From positions 87,286 through 151,285 of the forward strand of contig CACKEY010000003.1 in assembly GCA_902599315.1 (NCBI GenBank): a DNA stretch of 64,000 nt, given 5' to 3'. The notes under the pieces are model-generated. The model did no database searches, was not told the origin of the DNA, and saw only the letters and a list, made by a program, of their open reading frames with translations. Of the stretch, positions 44,777-54,015 are shown piece after piece. The position numbers were made by a program, and so were the translations under genes. This stretch comes from an uncultured SAR86 cluster bacterium (lineage in GTDB: Bacteria > Pseudomonadota > Gammaproteobacteria > Magnimaribacterales > D2472). Position 1 is the stretch's first letter, and every line of letters starts with the position of its first letter.

Positions 44777-47533
44777 ATGAGCCCCTTAAAAAGATTATTC
44801 TCATATACTTTAAGATTTAAATTTTCATTTTTTTTAAGTATTTTAGGTTTTATTCTTTTTGCATCTGCTGATATTGCAGCTGTTGAATGGATAAGAAGAA
44901 TTATTGAATTTATTAATTCCGATCAACAAGATTTTAGCATTTATCTTGTTTTAGCATTAATTTTTATCGCTGCTGGAAGGGGCTTAGGTTTCTTTGTTGG
45001 TAATTATTTCATGTCAAGAGTAGGTTTTGGAATTGTGCATGATTTAAGATCTGAGCTTTTTTCAAAATTAATTAATCTTCCAAAAACTTATTTTGACCAA
45101 AATCAGTCTGGTCAACTTATTAATAGAATTACTTTTACGACTACTCAAGTTTCTGGAGCTGCATCAAATGCAATTAAGACTCTTGTAAGGGAAGGATTTC
45201 TTCTTGTTGGATTGTTAGTATATATGCTCACATTAAATTGGAAGCTTACCTTGCTTTTGTTAATTACAACCCCTTTTATAGCATTGATTGTTTATGTAGC
45301 AGGACGAAGGCTGAGAAAATTAGCTAAGACTATTCAAACTGCTATGGGTGATGTAACTCATGTTGCATCTGAGGCTGTCGATGGGAATCTTGAGATCAAA
45401 TCATTTAATGCAGAAAAATATGAAAAAGATAGATTTTTTGATGCCAATGCCTCTAATAAAAATCAAAATTTAAAATTAGAAGCTACAAGTAATCTTGCTA
45501 CTCCGATTATTCAACTTTTAGTCTCAATCTCCTTATCAATAGTGGCTTATTTTGCTTTAGGCTCTCAATTAGGTATAGAGTTGAAAGCAGAAGATTTTGT
45601 TGCATTTATAACTGCTGCTGGATTAATGGCTAAACCAATTAGGCAGCTCTCAAATATTAATGCAGTTATACAAAAAGGTTTAGCAGCAGCATTAGAGATA
45701 TTTGATCAATTAGATGAAAAAGATGAAGAAGATTCAGGCAAAGTTGATTCAAGTATCCTTGGAAATATTAAATTCTCAGATGTCAGTTTTTCATATAACT
45801 CTAAGGAATTTGTTCTGAGCAATTTAAATTTTGAAATTTCTCAGAATGAAACTGTTGCCATTGTAGGAAAGTCAGGATCTGGAAAATCAACTATCGCAAG
45901 TCTAATATCTAGGTTTTACTCTAATTACTCAGGCGATATCTCTATAGATGGCATTAGTATTCATGATTATAAGCTATCACATCTTCGTCGATGTATTTCA
46001 ATCGTTAACCAATCTCCAACATTATTTAATGATACCATCGAAAAAAATATTGCTTACGGAGAAAGTGATATTGATCAAGATAAATTAATTGAAGCTGCTG
46101 AAATTTCAGGTTGCAATGAATTCATTTCTAAACTTCCTGAGGGTTATAAATCTGAAATTGGCGATGATGGTGTTCTTCTCTCTGGTGGTCAACGTCAACG
46201 AATAGCCATAGCAAGAGCATTCTACAAAGATTCGCCTATTATCATTTTGGATGAGGCAACATCTGCTTTAGATAATGAATCTGAATTAATAGTTCAAGAA
46301 GCAATTGAAAAGTTAATAAATAACAGGACTACCATTGTAATAGCTCACAGACTTTCTACCATTGAAAATGCTGACAAAATTTTAGTGCTTGATCAAGGTT
46401 CAGTGGCTGAATCAGGCACTCACTCAATATTGTTAGATCAAGATGGAATCTACAAAAGTTTGTACCAAAATAAATTTAATGATTCGGGTGACATAGATAA
46501 ATCTTCAAGAGGAATTGTAAGGCAGGAGCACCTTCCAACCTTTACAGAAGAACCTGTAGAGCAGGGATATTTAATTGATGCATGGTATAGAAAAAGTTTT
46601 TGGCTTTATCTCTTAACACCTTTAACTTTTTTATTTACTTCTTTTGTAAAATTCCGAAAAAAATCATACATAAAAAACTCAAAAAAGGTTTGGAATTCTC
46701 CTGTTCCAATAATTGTTGTTGGAAATATTTCAATGGGCGGCACTGGAAAAACTCCATTGGTAAAGTTTATTGCTTCTGAATTATCTAATCGTGGTTATAA
46801 ACCAGGATTGGTAAGTAGAGGCTATGGCGGAAAATTTTCAACAACACTTGAGGTTACCAATGATAGTACACATAAAGAAACTGGAGATGAGGCTCAGATT
46901 TTAGCCAAATTAAACCTACCATTTTTTCTTGATAAGAATAGATCAAGGGCTGCAAAAAAACTTCAAGAAAATTATGATATTGATGTCATAATCTCAGACG
47001 ATGGACTTCAGCATTATGCCATGGGGAGAGATATTGAGATTGCTGTTATTGACGGAGTCAGAAGACTTGGTAATGGTTTTGCATTCCCAGCAGGCCCATT
47101 AAGAGAACCAAAATCAAGATTGAATGAAGTTGATTTTATTGTTAATAATGGTGGTCCCACAGAAGGGGATGAGATTCTAATGACACTAAGTCCCACTAAA
47201 TTTGTTCATTTAAATTCTGGTAAAGAATATTCTGTTGATAAGTGGCCGATGCATAATCAGGTTCATGCTATTGCTGGAATTGGAAATCCTAATAGATTTT
47301 TTGATTTACTATTAAGGCTAGGATTTGAATTTGATAAAAATCCATTTCCAGATCATCATAAATTCAGCAAAAGAGATTTATATTACCTCGATCATCTGCC
47401 AATCCTTATGACTGAAAAAGATGCAGCTAAATGCAAGCATTTTAAAAACTCTAAGATTTGGTATTTAAGCATTGAGTCTAAAATAGAGCCTCAGTTTATT
47501 GATACGTTAGTGGAAAAATTGAATGATAGATAA
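44777..47533 (+). CDS. msbA-lpxK: MsbA-LpxK fusion: lipid A flippase joined to tetraacyldisaccharide 4'-kinase
   Basis: One uninterrupted 918-residue frame. Residues 1-565 are MsbA: six membrane helices, Walker A VGKSGSGKST at 363-372, signature LSGGQ at 468-472, Walker B IIILDEAT at 488-495 and the switch His524. A linker of about 30 residues follows with no Met or other plausible start. Residues 597-918 are LpxK: a membrane anchor (LIDAWYRKSFWLYLLTPLTFLF), P-loop ISMGGTGKTP, DDGLQHYAMGRDIEI and DGVRRLGNGFAFPAGPLRE. LpxK phosphorylates the 4' position of the disaccharide and MsbA flips the finished core lipid. E. coli has them as adjacent separate genes. Confidence 0.95.
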   Translation: MSPLKRLFSYTLRFKFSFFLSILGFILFASADIAAVEWIRRIIEFINSDQQDFSIYLVLALIFIAAGRGLGFFVGNYFMSRVGFGIVHDLRSELFSKLINLPKTYFDQNQSGQLINRITFTTTQVSGAASNAIKTLVREGFLLVGLLVYMLTLNWKLTLLLLITTPFIALIVYVAGRRLRKLAKTIQTAMGDVTHVASEAVDGNLEIKSFNAEKYEKDRFFDANASNKNQNLKLEATSNLATPIIQLLVSISLSIVAYFALGSQLGIELKAEDFVAFITAAGLMAKPIRQLSNINAVIQKGLAAALEIFDQLDEKDEEDSGKVDSSILGNIKFSDVSFSYNSKEFVLSNLNFEISQNETVAIVGKSGSGKSTIASLISRFYSNYSGDISIDGISIHDYKLSHLRRCISIVNQSPTLFNDTIEKNIAYGESDIDQDKLIEAAEISGCNEFISKLPEGYKSEIGDDGVLLSGGQRQRIAIARAFYKDSPIIILDEATSALDNESELIVQEAIEKLINNRTTIVIAHRLSTIENADKILVLDQGSVAESGTHSILLDQDGIYKSLYQNKFNDSGDIDKSSRGIVRQEHLPTFTEEPVEQGYLIDAWYRKSFWLYLLTPLTFLFTSFVKFRKKSYIKNSKKVWNSPVPIIVVGNISMGGTGKTPLVKFIASELSNRGYKPGLVSRGYGGKFSTTLEVTNDSTHKETGDEAQILAKLNLPFFLDKNRSRAAKKLQENYDIDVIISDDGLQHYAMGRDIEIAVIDGVRRLGNGFAFPAGPLREPKSRLNEVDFIVNNGGPTEGDEILMTLSPTKFVHLNSGKEYSVDKWPMHNQVHAIAGIGNPNRFFDLLLRLGFEFDKNPFPDHHKFSKRDLYYLDHLPILMTEKDAAKCKHFKNSKIWYLSIESKIEPQFIDTLVEKLNDR

Positions 47534-47687
47534 AGATGTTCTCGAACTAATGGGATGTATTAGATGTAAATCTAAATTAATTGATAAGGAAAAGTATCTT
47601 GAATGTTCTAAATGCAAGATTGGTTACCCAATTGAAGAAGACATACCAAGAATGCTTGAAGAAAGAATATTTACTTTGAATGACTAA
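47523..47687 (+). CDS. Trm112 family zinc-ribbon protein (YcaR-like)
   Basis: Not in the ORF track. A 54-residue frame starts at the ATG in TTGAATGATAG, 11 bp inside the msbA-lpxK end. It reads MIDKDVLELMGCIRCKSKLI...LECSKCKIGYPIEEDIPRML, with two Cys pairs (C12/C15 and C28/C31) and the closing GYPIEEDIPRML of the Trm112/YcaR family. In eukaryotes and archaea Trm112 activates methyltransferases; the bacterial role is unclear. It stands between lpxK and kdsB as in E. coli ycaR, and its last 8 bases overlap kdsB. Confidence 0.9.
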   Translation: MIDKDVLELMGCIRCKSKLIDKEKYLECSKCKIGYPIEEDIPRMLEERIFTLND

Positions 47688-48420
47688 TCGTTTTGTAATT
47701 ATTGTTCCAGCTAGAGCTGCTTCAACTCGTCTACCAAATAAACCTATGATCTCAATAAATGGTCGATCACTTATTTCGCGAATCATTGATTTAGCTCATT
47801 CATCAAATGCAATAAATACATATATAGCAACAGATAATATTGAGATAAAAAGTCATGTAGAATCTCTTGGTGCTAATGTTGTAATGACTTCAGAGGATCA
47901 TGCATCTGGTACGGATAGGATTGCTGAAGCAGCAAAAAAAATAGATCTCCCTATGAATACTCCAATCTTAAATTTACAAGGTGATGAACCCTTTATGCCT
48001 TTACAAATTATCAATAAATTACCAATGCTTGTAAGTAAAGATGCCCCCATATCAACAGCATGCATTGGCTTTAATGAAAAAATGGATATTAAAAATCCAA
48101 ATGAAGTTAAAGTTGTAAGATCAAAATCAAAAAAAGCTATTTATTTTTCTCGTTCAGTTATACCTAACTCTTTCTCTTTTGATTATAAAAATTATTTTAA
48201 GCATTTAGGAATATATGCTTATACCAATCAAACACTTCAAGAGCTAAGTAAATTAGATCAAACTGCAAATGAAAAAACAGAAAGATTGGAACAATTAAGA
48301 TTCTTAGATAACGGGTTTAATATATTTGTCGAAGATTTTGATTACGATACTCCTATTGGAATTGATACTCCAGAAGATTTAGAAGCAGCGATAACTTTTG
48401 CCAAAAAGAATGACAAATGA
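47680..48420 (+). CDS. kdsB: CMP-KDO synthetase (3-deoxy-manno-octulosonate cytidylyltransferase)
   Basis: 246-residue cytidylyltransferase that activates KDO for attachment to lipid A. The nucleotide loop is VIIVPARAASTRLPNKPMISINGRSLI, followed by ATDNIEIKSHVESLGANVVMTSEDHASGTDRIAEA and LNLQGDEPFMP. It makes the sugar donor used between the LpxK and MsbA steps, which fits its place right after the fusion gene and trm112. Confidence 0.96.
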   Translation: MTNRFVIIVPARAASTRLPNKPMISINGRSLISRIIDLAHSSNAINTYIATDNIEIKSHVESLGANVVMTSEDHASGTDRIAEAAKKIDLPMNTPILNLQGDEPFMPLQIINKLPMLVSKDAPISTACIGFNEKMDIKNPNEVKVVRSKSKKAIYFSRSVIPNSFSFDYKNYFKHLGIYAYTNQTLQELSKLDQTANEKTERLEQLRFLDNGFNIFVEDFDYDTPIGIDTPEDLEAAITFAKKNDK

Positions 48421-49379
48421 TGTTATCTAATTCTTTTGGCTTGCAGGCTAATGCAAAAAATTTTATCAGTATAAATTCCTTAGATGATTTATCAAAAATA
48501 GAAAATTTACATGATAAAAAACTTTTGATCCTTGGAGCTGGCACAAATGTAATTCTTGATGATTATTTTGATGGAACTGTTATTAAGGTTCAATTAACAG
48601 AAATAGAAATTCATGAAGATTGTATTTCAGTTGGTGGAGGTGTTGATTGGGCTGAATTAATAGAATATTGTTTAACAAATCAACTATATGGAATAGAAAA
48701 CCTGACTCATATCCCCGGATCTGTAGGTGCTGCACCTGTGCAAAATATCGGTGCTTATGGAGTTGAAATAAGCTCATTCATTGAAAGCGTTGAATGTTTT
48801 AATTTAAGCACAAGAAAAGTTGAAAAGTTGAATAATGATCAGTGTAAATTTTCATATCGTCATTCAATTTTTAAATTAAAAAATTACATTATTTTAAAAG
48901 TAAATTTTATATTTAATAAATCTTTTGATCCTAACTTAAGCTACCCAGCATTAAGTGATTTTCTAAAAGATAACTCAATTGATGCATCCTCTATAACACC
49001 TCGAATGCTTTCTGAGTCGGTAAAAGATATCAGAAATTCTAAATTACCCGATCCGAAGTTGCAGCCTAATGTAGGAAGTATCTTTAAAAATCCCATAGTA
49101 AGAACTAATCATTTTGATCATACTTTTTTGGATGGTCATAGGTGGGATCAAGACGGTGAATATACCAAGTTTAGCTCAGCCAGACTTATAGAGCTTATTG
49201 AATCTGACTTAATAATTCCTGATACTTTACGTTTTTACGAAAATCATTCTCTTGTGCTTATTAATAACGGCGGCGCATCTTTTAATGAAGTCATTAATTT
49301 ACTTAATCAAATCAAATCTAAAATACTCAAAGAATTTAACATTGAACTAGAAATAGAACCTGAGATTATTTCTGTATGA
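48417..49379 (+). CDS. murB: UDP-N-acetylenolpyruvoylglucosamine reductase
   Basis: 320-residue FAD enzyme of peptidoglycan synthesis, type I. FAD-binding LGAGTNVILDDYFDG, the loop GIENLTHIPGSVGAAPVQNIGAYGVEI, and the catalytic Ser region KLQPNVGSIFKNPIV are present, with the closing Glu motif ELEIEPEIISV. It starts with two adjacent ATGs and overlaps kdsB by four bases. The kdsB-murB order is also seen in Pseudomonas. Confidence 0.95.
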   Translation: MMLSNSFGLQANAKNFISINSLDDLSKIENLHDKKLLILGAGTNVILDDYFDGTVIKVQLTEIEIHEDCISVGGGVDWAELIEYCLTNQLYGIENLTHIPGSVGAAPVQNIGAYGVEISSFIESVECFNLSTRKVEKLNNDQCKFSYRHSIFKLKNYIILKVNFIFNKSFDPNLSYPALSDFLKDNSIDASSITPRMLSESVKDIRNSKLPDPKLQPNVGSIFKNPIVRTNHFDHTFLDGHRWDQDGEYTKFSSARLIELIESDLIIPDTLRFYENHSLVLINNGGASFNEVINLLNQIKSKILKEFNIELEIEPEIISV

Positions 49380-49984
49380 TGTTCTTTTCTGCAGCCTTGG
49401 CACATTTGTTAGCTGTTATGTCACCAGGTCCTGACACTGCTATTATTTTCCATCAATCATTCACTAAGGGTCGAAGAGCAAGTATTTTTACGGCTCTTGG
49501 CATTGGTTTTGGAATATTTGTTCATTGTTTTTTTGCTATCTCTGGAATTTCATTGTTAATTTATAGCAGTGATGAAGCAAAATTATTCATTAAAATTTTT
49601 GGTGGCTTGTATTTACTATATATAGGCCTAGGTTTTTTTATTTTTAAAAGCTCTTCAGATAGCAACGAACCAAAATCTTTATTACAGAACCCATTTCTTA
49701 TTGGGTTAATTACTAACTTATTAAATGTTAAAGCGTTTTTATTTACTGTTTCCCTGTTCTCTTTAATAAATCTTGGCCCTAATTTTTTTGAAGCATTAAT
49801 ATATTTACTCTATTTTCCTATCGTGACGGCTGGATGGTTTTCATTTGTAAGTTTTGCACTTACTCACGATTCTTTTGGGAATGTCTTTAGTAAGCATTCT
49901 AATAACATACAGATTATTTCTTCTTTGTTTATTTTGGGTTTAGGAATATTATTATTGATTCAAACGTTTTATGGACTTCGCTAA
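49376..49984 (+). CDS. LysE/RhtB family exporter
   Basis: 202-residue membrane protein with about six helices. The family opening LLAVMSPGPDTAIIFHQSFTKGRRASIFTALGIGFGI is clear, then GGLYLLYIGLGFF. Members export amino acids such as lysine or homoserine. It overlaps murB by four bases and the DUF1285 gene by 14 bp, so it belongs to the same run; the cargo is unknown. Confidence 0.9.
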   Translation: MMFFSAALAHLLAVMSPGPDTAIIFHQSFTKGRRASIFTALGIGFGIFVHCFFAISGISLLIYSSDEAKLFIKIFGGLYLLYIGLGFFIFKSSSDSNEPKSLLQNPFLIGLITNLLNVKAFLFTVSLFSLINLGPNFFEALIYLLYFPIVTAGWFSFVSFALTHDSFGNVFSKHSNNIQIISSLFILGLGILLLIQTFYGLR

Positions 49985-50510
49985 ACTTTTAAATTCAGTC
50001 AATTCAATTGAAGAGGAATTTCCTCCAGTGCATCTTTGGAACCCAGAATTATGCCAAGGTGTTGAGATGAAGATTGATAGGGAAGGGAATTGGTTTTACC
50101 AAGGATCCATCATAGATAGAAAAAAATTAAAAGTTTTGTTTTCTAGGATTTTAAAATTAGAGAATAGTAAATACTTCTTGGTCACACCTGTTGAAAAAGT
50201 AGCTGTTAAAGTTGATCTTGCTCCTTATATGATTGTTGATTATGAAGTTGATGATAGTAAAACAAAAATTATTTTAAAAACAAACTTAGATTTATCTATA
50301 CCTTTAGATAAAGAACATCAATTGGAACTTAAGAAGATTGGAAATGAAAATATTCCATTTGTTTATGTCAGAGATGGGATAGAGGGCTTTATCTCTCGCT
50401 CTGTTTACTACTCTTTGATAGATATTGCTCTTAGCCAGGAAAATGATTCTTCAGATGAGCTAATATTAAAAAGTTTTAACTGTTTATTTAGCCTAGGCGA
50501 GGTTGCTTAA
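49971..50510 (+). CDS. DUF1285 domain protein
   Basis: 179-residue soluble protein matching DUF1285: FPPVHLWNPELCQGVEMKIDREGNWFYQGSIIDRKKL at the start and YFLVTPVEKVAVKVDLAPYMIVDYEV after. The function is unknown. It ends the envelope operon, 7 bp from the converging DUF885 gene. Confidence 0.85.
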   Translation: MDFAKLLNSVNSIEEEFPPVHLWNPELCQGVEMKIDREGNWFYQGSIIDRKKLKVLFSRILKLENSKYFLVTPVEKVAVKVDLAPYMIVDYEVDDSKTKIILKTNLDLSIPLDKEHQLELKKIGNENIPFVYVRDGIEGFISRSVYYSLIDIALSQENDSSDELILKSFNCLFSLGEVA

Positions 50511-50517
50511 AACAAAT

Positions 50518-52251
50518 TTAATTAGTGCTATTATCAATCCACTCATTGATATATTTTTCAAGAGTATCAAGGGGCAAGGCTCCTCTTTTTAAAATCTCGT
50601 GATGAAAGTCTTTAATATCAAAGTTATCTCCAAATGCTAATTCTGCATTTGCTTTTAGTTCCAATATTTTTAGTTGACCGATTTTGTATGCAAGTGCTTG
50701 ACCAGGCCAATTAATGTATCTGTCAACTTCATTCAAAACATCTTGTTTTGTTTTAGCTGAATTATTAAGAAAATAATTTATAGCGTCCTGTCTGCTCCAA
50801 TCAAAATAGTGCATTCCCGTATCAACGACAAGCCTTATTGCTCTCCACATGTCATAGGTAAGTTGACCAAATTTTGAGTATGGATCTTGATAAAGACCTA
50901 AATCATAACCAAGTCTCTCACTGTAAAGTCCCCAACCCTCAACATAAGCAGTTATGCCTCCATATTTTCTAAAATTTGGTAAATCTAATTCCATTGCCAA
51001 CGCAATTTGCAAATGATGTCCAGGCATCGCTTCATGTACACTAAGAACTTCAATTTCATATTTAGGCCTCACTTCAGGTCGATAAAGATTTACAAAGTAA
51101 TATCCTGCACGAGAACCATCTGCAGCTGGACGTTGATAATAAGCAGTTGTCGTATCGGGAGCACTTTCCATAGGAATAGGTTTTAGTCCATAAGGCATTG
51201 ATGGAAGAACTTTAAATAGTTTTACTAATTCAGGATCAATTCTTTTTGATGTTGCTAGGTATGCTTCAAATAAATCCTCTGAAGTATCATAGTAAAACTT
51301 AGGATTAGAACGTAAATCATCTAAAAAAGCTTTAAACGAACCATCCCATTTAACTTCCTCTATTACCGCCTCCATTTCTTTTCTAATCCTATCAACTTCT
51401 GCTAATCCAATTTCATGAATCTTTAATGGAGTAAGATTAGTGGTGGTAAATTTCCTTGCCAAGAATTCATAATATTCTTTGCCATTTTTAATTTCTTTTA
51501 TACCGATGGATGTTCTGCAAGCAGGTAAATAATCTTCTTTAAAAAATGTGTGAAGACGAGCATAAGCAGGAATCACTTTAGTTTTTATGACATCAAGGGC
51601 TTTTAATTGTATTTCCCTAGACGAATCTATCTCGTTATCTATGTTTTGAAAGACTCTATAGAAAGGGCTATCTTTTGGTTCAATAAAAACTTGCAATGCA
51701 ATTTGTTTATAAACTTTTTCCATAAGAAATCTTGGCGGAACAATCCCTTGATCAATACCAATTCTTGCTTTTTCAATTGCATCATCAATTAACGTATTTA
51801 TTTTTGAAAGTCTTTCAATCCAATCTAAAAAATTCTGTTTATTTCTAAGGGGAATTATGCTCGTTGTTTCGTGTTCTAATTGAATACCGCCCCTGTGACT
51901 AAATGGCATTAAAAATTTTTTAAATGTATGAGCTTCTATTGAATTTTCATATTGTTTTTTAAAAAGAAGATAATTAACTTGATTTTCTTCACTAAAATTT
52001 TTTGTCTCAAATTCTTCCAATTGACTTAACACTTGTAATTCAATCTGATGATTTGAATTAATTTTTTCAATTGAAGTATCCGACCAATTTGTATTGTTGG
52101 TAAGGTCTCCCATGCTAGAAGCATAGACTGGGTTATCAGCTATCATTCTTTCCCATTCTGAATTTAGCAGAGAATTAAATTGAGCCTGATGATTTTCTGT
52201 TGAACACCCTATTAGTAATATTAATAAAGTATAGGGTGTAATACATCTCAT
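50518..52251 (-). CDS. DUF885 family lipoprotein, putative metallopeptidase
   Basis: 577-residue protein with a lipoprotein signal (TPYTLLILLIGCSTENH, lipobox LIGC). The zinc motif HEAMPGHHLQIALAMEL (HExxxHH form) near residue 400 and AYVEGWGLYSERLGYDLG are the DUF885 signature, related to thermolysin-like gluzincins. Homologues are exported or membrane-bound peptidase-like proteins of unknown substrate. It starts where the ETF-QO gene stops, sharing one base, so they are probably cotranscribed. Confidence 0.87.
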   Translation of the reverse strand: MRCITPYTLLILLIGCSTENHQAQFNSLLNSEWERMIADNPVYASSMGDLTNNTNWSDTSIEKINSNHQIELQVLSQLEEFETKNFSEENQVNYLLFKKQYENSIEAHTFKKFLMPFSHRGGIQLEHETTSIIPLRNKQNFLDWIERLSKINTLIDDAIEKARIGIDQGIVPPRFLMEKVYKQIALQVFIEPKDSPFYRVFQNIDNEIDSSREIQLKALDVIKTKVIPAYARLHTFFKEDYLPACRTSIGIKEIKNGKEYYEFLARKFTTTNLTPLKIHEIGLAEVDRIRKEMEAVIEEVKWDGSFKAFLDDLRSNPKFYYDTSEDLFEAYLATSKRIDPELVKLFKVLPSMPYGLKPIPMESAPDTTTAYYQRPAADGSRAGYYFVNLYRPEVRPKYEIEVLSVHEAMPGHHLQIALAMELDLPNFRKYGGITAYVEGWGLYSERLGYDLGLYQDPYSKFGQLTYDMWRAIRLVVDTGMHYFDWSRQDAINYFLNNSAKTKQDVLNEVDRYINWPGQALAYKIGQLKILELKANAELAFGDNFDIKDFHHEILKRGALPLDTLEKYINEWIDNSTN

Positions 52252-53876
52252 TACATATTTGGGTAATTAGGACCACCGGTACCTTCGGGGGTTACCCAAG
52301 TAATATTTTGAGATGGATCTTTAATATCGCATGTTTTGCAATGAACGCAATTTTGTCCGTTGATAACAAATTTTGGTTCATTATCTTTTTCTACAACTTC
52401 GTAAACACCAGCTGGACAATATCTTTGTGCAGGTTCGTCATATATAGGCAGATTCTGAAGTATTGGTATGGTTGAATCTTTAAGTGTTAGGTGACAAGGC
52501 TGATCTTCTTCGTGGTAAGTGTTGGAAAGAAATACAGAACTAAGCTTATCAAAACTGATTTTACCATCAGGCTTTGGATATTCTATTTTTGGCATATCAG
52601 CGGCAGGTTTCATGCAGGCATAGTCTGGAGTTGTATGTCTTAGAGTGAAAGGGAGTTTGCCTCTGAATATCAATTGATCTATTGCGTTGAAGGCAGCTCC
52701 AATTAGAGCACCAAACTTATGGAACATGGGTCCAAAGTTTCTTGATTTGTAGAGCTCTTCATAAATCCAACTTGATTTAACTAAATCATTGAATTGAAGA
52801 TTGCTATCATTATCAATATTTTTAAAAATGGCTTCTGCAGCAAGCATTCCAGATTTCATAGCTGTATGAGAACCTTTAATTTTTGAGAAAATCAGTGTTC
52901 CAGCATTGTCGCCTACTAAAACACCACCCGGAAATTCCATGCTTGGTAGTGATTGAAGACCACCTTTAATAAGTGCTCTTGCTCCGTAAGTAACTCTTTC
53001 TCCTCCTTCTAGATAACGTCTGATTGATGGGTGAGTTTTCCAAGTTTGAAATTCATCATAAGGACTAAGATGAGGATTTTCATAATCCAGTGGAACGACG
53101 TATCCTAAATATACTTCGTTATTATCTGCATGATAGAGGTAAGATCCAGCGGGAGTATTTTTAGCACTAGGCCAGCCATTCGTGTGGATAACAAGACCTT
53201 CTTCGTGCACTTCATCCTTAATTTTCCAAATTTCTTTAAATCCAATTCCATAATGCTGCGGATCTTTATCTTTATCTAATTTAAATTTTGATATTAATTG
53301 TTTACCTAGATGACCTCTGCAGCCTTCACCAAATATTGTATATTTAGCTTTAATATCTATCCCTGCTTCGTATCCTGGTTTCTGTTCTCCGTTTAAACCA
53401 ACACCCATATCTCCAGTTCTAACGCCAACAACTTTATCTCCTTCGTAGAGGATCTCACTTGCAGGAAAACCGGGAAATATTTCAACTCCCAAATCTTCTG
53501 CCTGGGTTGCAAGCCATCGACAAAGATTTGCAAGACTGGCTACATAATTTCCATGATTATTCATGGGTGGCATTACAAATGAAGGAATAGGGAAGCTGAA
53601 TTTTTCAAACATAAACATTAACTTATCTTTTTTAACTGGAACGTTGAGAGGACAGTCTTTTTCTTTCCAATCTGGAATAAGTTCATTTAAAGCTGTCGGT
53701 TGAAATACATTTCCTGAAAGTATATGAGCGCCTATTTCAGAGCCTTTTTCAAGAAGACATATTTCTAGGGATTTATCATTTTCTTTCGCTAGCTGAGCAA
53801 GTTTAATGGCAGCGCTTAGGCCAGATGGACCTCCGCCAACGATGACGACATCGTATTCCATAACTTCTCTTTCCAT
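52251..53876 (-). CDS. Electron transfer flavoprotein-ubiquinone oxidoreductase
   Basis: 541-residue membrane-bound enzyme passing electrons from ETF to ubiquinone. FAD motif DVVIVGGGPSGLSAAIKLAQ is at residues 9-28. The [4Fe-4S] cluster cysteines lie near the C-terminus in RYCPAGVYEV and NCVHCKTCDIKDPSQNITWVTPEG. Central GSHTAMKSGMLAAEAIF matches the quinone/FAD region. It is divergent from etfBA across 139 bp, so the complete acyl-CoA dehydrogenase electron route is encoded here. Confidence 0.96.
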   Translation of the reverse strand: MEREVMEYDVVIVGGGPSGLSAAIKLAQLAKENDKSLEICLLEKGSEIGAHILSGNVFQPTALNELIPDWKEKDCPLNVPVKKDKLMFMFEKFSFPIPSFVMPPMNNHGNYVASLANLCRWLATQAEDLGVEIFPGFPASEILYEGDKVVGVRTGDMGVGLNGEQKPGYEAGIDIKAKYTIFGEGCRGHLGKQLISKFKLDKDKDPQHYGIGFKEIWKIKDEVHEEGLVIHTNGWPSAKNTPAGSYLYHADNNEVYLGYVVPLDYENPHLSPYDEFQTWKTHPSIRRYLEGGERVTYGARALIKGGLQSLPSMEFPGGVLVGDNAGTLIFSKIKGSHTAMKSGMLAAEAIFKNIDNDSNLQFNDLVKSSWIYEELYKSRNFGPMFHKFGALIGAAFNAIDQLIFRGKLPFTLRHTTPDYACMKPAADMPKIEYPKPDGKISFDKLSSVFLSNTYHEEDQPCHLTLKDSTIPILQNLPIYDEPAQRYCPAGVYEVVEKDNEPKFVINGQNCVHCKTCDIKDPSQNITWVTPEGTGGPNYPNM

Positions 53877-53925
53877 AGATTACTCCCTCTTTTTTTAGTG
53901 GTAAAAAAACATTACAATTATATCC

Positions 53926-53955
53926 ATATAAATCATGTAATTAATGATATTATAT
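53926..53955. promoter_or_regulatory. Imperfect palindrome in the ETF-QO/etfBA divergent promoter
   Basis: ATATAAATCAT and ATGATATTATAT flank GTAATTA. The inner five bases of each arm (ATCAT/ATGAT) pair exactly and the outer arms pair with one extra base. It stands 50-90 bp from both starts, where a shared regulator could act. The region is very AT-rich, so chance is possible. Confidence 0.3.
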
Positions 53956-54015
53956 CAAAAATTAATAATAAATTATAACTATTCAAAATAATATCAGATT
54001 AAAAGAGCCCCATCT

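Noticed and set aside
46500-46580. A separate internal start for lpxK after msbA
   Set aside because: No ATG, and no credible GTG or TTG with a ribosome site, lies in the lpxK frame in the linker; the frame is continuous.
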